Assembly: GCA_015183035.1 (NCBI GenBank)
Contig: JACZZP010000007.1
Location: 2,441,149-2,505,148 of the forward strand
From: Meloidogyne chitwoodi
Lineage: Eukaryota > Nematoda > Chromadorea > Rhabditida > Meloidogynidae
Direction: 5' to 3'
Length of the DNA: 64,000 bases
Position numbers and translations under genes: made by a program. Shown here piece by piece: positions 62,518 to 64,000 of the stretch. Under the pieces are notes generated by a model that was not told the origin of the DNA, searched no databases, and was given only the letters and a program-made list of their open reading frames with translations. How positions within the stretch are numbered: position 1 is the first letter of the stretch; every line of letters begins with the position of its first letter.

Positions 62518-63415
62518 CATGGCAGTGCGTCACTTGCGGCCGACCATTTGCGGCCCGACATTTGCGGCCCGACATTTGCGGCCCGACACTTGCGGCCCGA
62601 CATTTGCGGCCCATCATTTGCGGCCCGACATTTGCGGCCCGACATTTGCGGCCCGACATTTGCGGCCCGACATTAGAGTAAAAAAATTTTTGAAAAAAAA
62701 TATTTAAAAAACACTGAAAATTTATTTTTTTATCAAATATTAATATTTGTGATAATTTTTAATTCTTTTTCATAAATTTTTTTAATTAGCCCAATTATCA
62801 AAGCCATTCCCAGCAAGACGATACTGCAATGCGCGAAAGTGGTTAATTATTTGTTCATTTGTTGGATTAGCAATAGCATCAAAATTTAAAACTAAATCGC
62901 GAATAGCTCTATCATTGACCTTAAACTTTTTTGATCACATTTGTTTCAATGCTAGTAAACTGAAACTAAATATAATATATCGGCCAATTTTAAATTTTTT
63001 CCAAATACTTTATTTGATTTATTTTTATGAATCGAATAATTTTCAAATTCTAATTATTTGATTTGAATTTATTTTTTCTAATTTTTAAGTTCTAGTTGCT
63101 ACATTTATGATCTATAGTCACTACTTGAAGATGGATGGATAGTTACCTATTACATTTATTTTAATATAACAATAAAATTTCATTTATTTAACTAGTCAAC
63201 TATAATTTGTAAAAATATTAATATTTGATAAAAAAATAAATTTTCAGTGTTTTTTAAATTTTTTTTTCAAAAATTTTTTTTACTCTAATGTCGGGCCGCA
63301 AATGTCGGGCCGCAAATGATGGGCCGCAAATGTCGGGCCGCAAGTGTCGGGCCGCAAATATCGGGCCGCAAATGTCGGGCCGCAAATGGTCGGCCGCAAG
63401 TGACGTGCAGCCCTA
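62518..63415. mobile_element. hAT-like non-autonomous element with GGGCCGCAAATG subterminal repeats
   Basis: Right end ...CGTGCAGCCCTA (reverse complement TAGGGCTGCACGTCACTTGC) and left end ATGGCAGTGCGTCACTTGCG are terminal inverted repeats. Each is followed by eight to nine 15-bp units (tttgcggcccgaca) and then a shared aatattaatattt...tcagtgttttttaaat arm. TAGGGCTGCACG is a typical hAT terminus; a target duplication is not clear. In the middle, minus-strand sequence about 62785-62925 stays open and reads FDAIANPTNEQIINHFRAL, which may be a fragment of a captured or transposase-like gene. Confidence 0.75.
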
Positions 63416-64000
63416 TTCAGCTTATCAAGCTCTTTCGAATGATACCAAATTCAGCAAATTTCCAACGATGGAAATTTTTTTATCGCACTTTGAATTATTC
63501 CTTCAACCCCAAATTTTTAAAATTTTCAAAAATTTTTTTCTCAAAAACTAGTCGATAGATTTTTAAATTTCGTAGCTCATTCGATTCAGCTTATTGAGCT
63601 CTTTCGAATGATACCAAATTCAGCAAATTTCCAACGATGGAAATTTTTTTATCGAACTTTGAATTATTCCTTCAACCCCAAATTTTTAAAATTTTCAAAA
63701 ATTTTTTTCACAAAAACTAGTCGATAGATTTTTAAATTTCATAGCTCATTCGATTCAGCTTATAGAGCTCATTCGAATGATACCAAATTCAGCAAATTTC
63801 CAACGATGGAAATTTTTTTATCGCACTTTGAATTATTCCTTCAACCCCAAATTTTTAAAATTTTCAAAAATTTTTTTCTCAAAAACTAGTCGATAGATTT
63901 TTAAATTTCAAAGCTCATTCGATTCAGCTTATAGAGCTCTTTCGAATGATACCAAATTCAGCAAATTTCCAACGATGGAAATTTTTTTATCGAACTTGAA
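63416..64000. repeat. ~169-bp satellite, 3.5 copies to the window end
   Basis: tcgaatgataccaaattcag recurs at about 63435, 63604, 63773 and 63942, with ttccaacgatggaaattttt, aaaaactagtcgatagattt and cagcttat(c/t/a)(a/g)agctc blocks in each unit. The array continues past the window edge. Each unit holds cattcgattcagctta...gagctctttcgaatga, the dispersed motif in inverted orientation. Confidence 0.9.

Overview
The window looks like nuclear DNA of a nematode. It is very AT-rich. Nearly every gene is split by short introns (about 40-150 bp) with GT...AG ends and T-rich acceptors. The conserved genes fit a worm: an E2F like EFL-1, a cohesin SCC3/STAG, SEC24, mitochondrial ribosomal protein L45, a nematode-style IkB-like ankyrin protein and a sex-peptide-receptor-like neuropeptide GPCR. 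Base composition, compact genes and many palindromic repeats suggest a plant-parasitic tylenchid such as Meloidogyne; that placement is inference. No bacterial, organellar, rRNA or CRISPR features were seen.

Layout. 1-4.4 kb: last exon of an acidic-repeat protein (+), an orphan last exon of a DEG/ENaC channel (-), a 0.6 kb foldback element, an unrecognised seven-exon gene (-), and a convergent pair of genes for small secreted Gly/Tyr/Cys-rich peptides. 5.6-10.1 kb: a run of tandem arrays with 26-, 19-, 18/19-, about 20-, about 22- and about 318-bp units, dominated by a 2.7 kb 18/19-bp satellite. 10.7-24.8 kb: E2F (-), membrane-anchored papain-family protease (+), BTB/POZ protein (-), unknown secreted acidic/proline-rich protein (-), divergent ionotropic-receptor channel (+), and a two-finger C2H2 protein (-). 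25.9-42.2 kb: SCC3/STAG (+), SEC24 (-), MRPL45 (+) and IkB-like protein (+). 44.2-48.4 kb: the GPCR and an ArfGAP/ankyrin (AGAP-type) gene lacking its N-terminal half. 48.7-64 kb is repeat-rich and degenerate. It holds diverged foldbacks, two short 8-bp-TSD elements, a Tc1/mariner-type foldback inside an intron of a coiled-coil gene, degenerate copies of two splicing-factor genes (Crooked-neck/CRNKL1 and DDX41), a GC-rich hAT-type MITE in an exon of the DDX41 copy, a 44-bp GAGCTC minisatellite, a hAT-like element with GGGCCGCAAATG repeats, and a 169-bp satellite running off the end.

The genes do not form one pathway; they are mostly independent housekeeping and signalling genes. The least expected material is in the repeats. 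Several unrelated-looking repeat families carry the same short motif (CATTCGAAAGAGCTC followed by GAG...TCGAATG). Two foldback families share one palindromic core. Transposon-sized insertions with clear target-site duplications sit in a shared promoter, an intron, a 3' flank and an exon. All coordinates of spliced genes were built by hand from splice signals and frame continuity.
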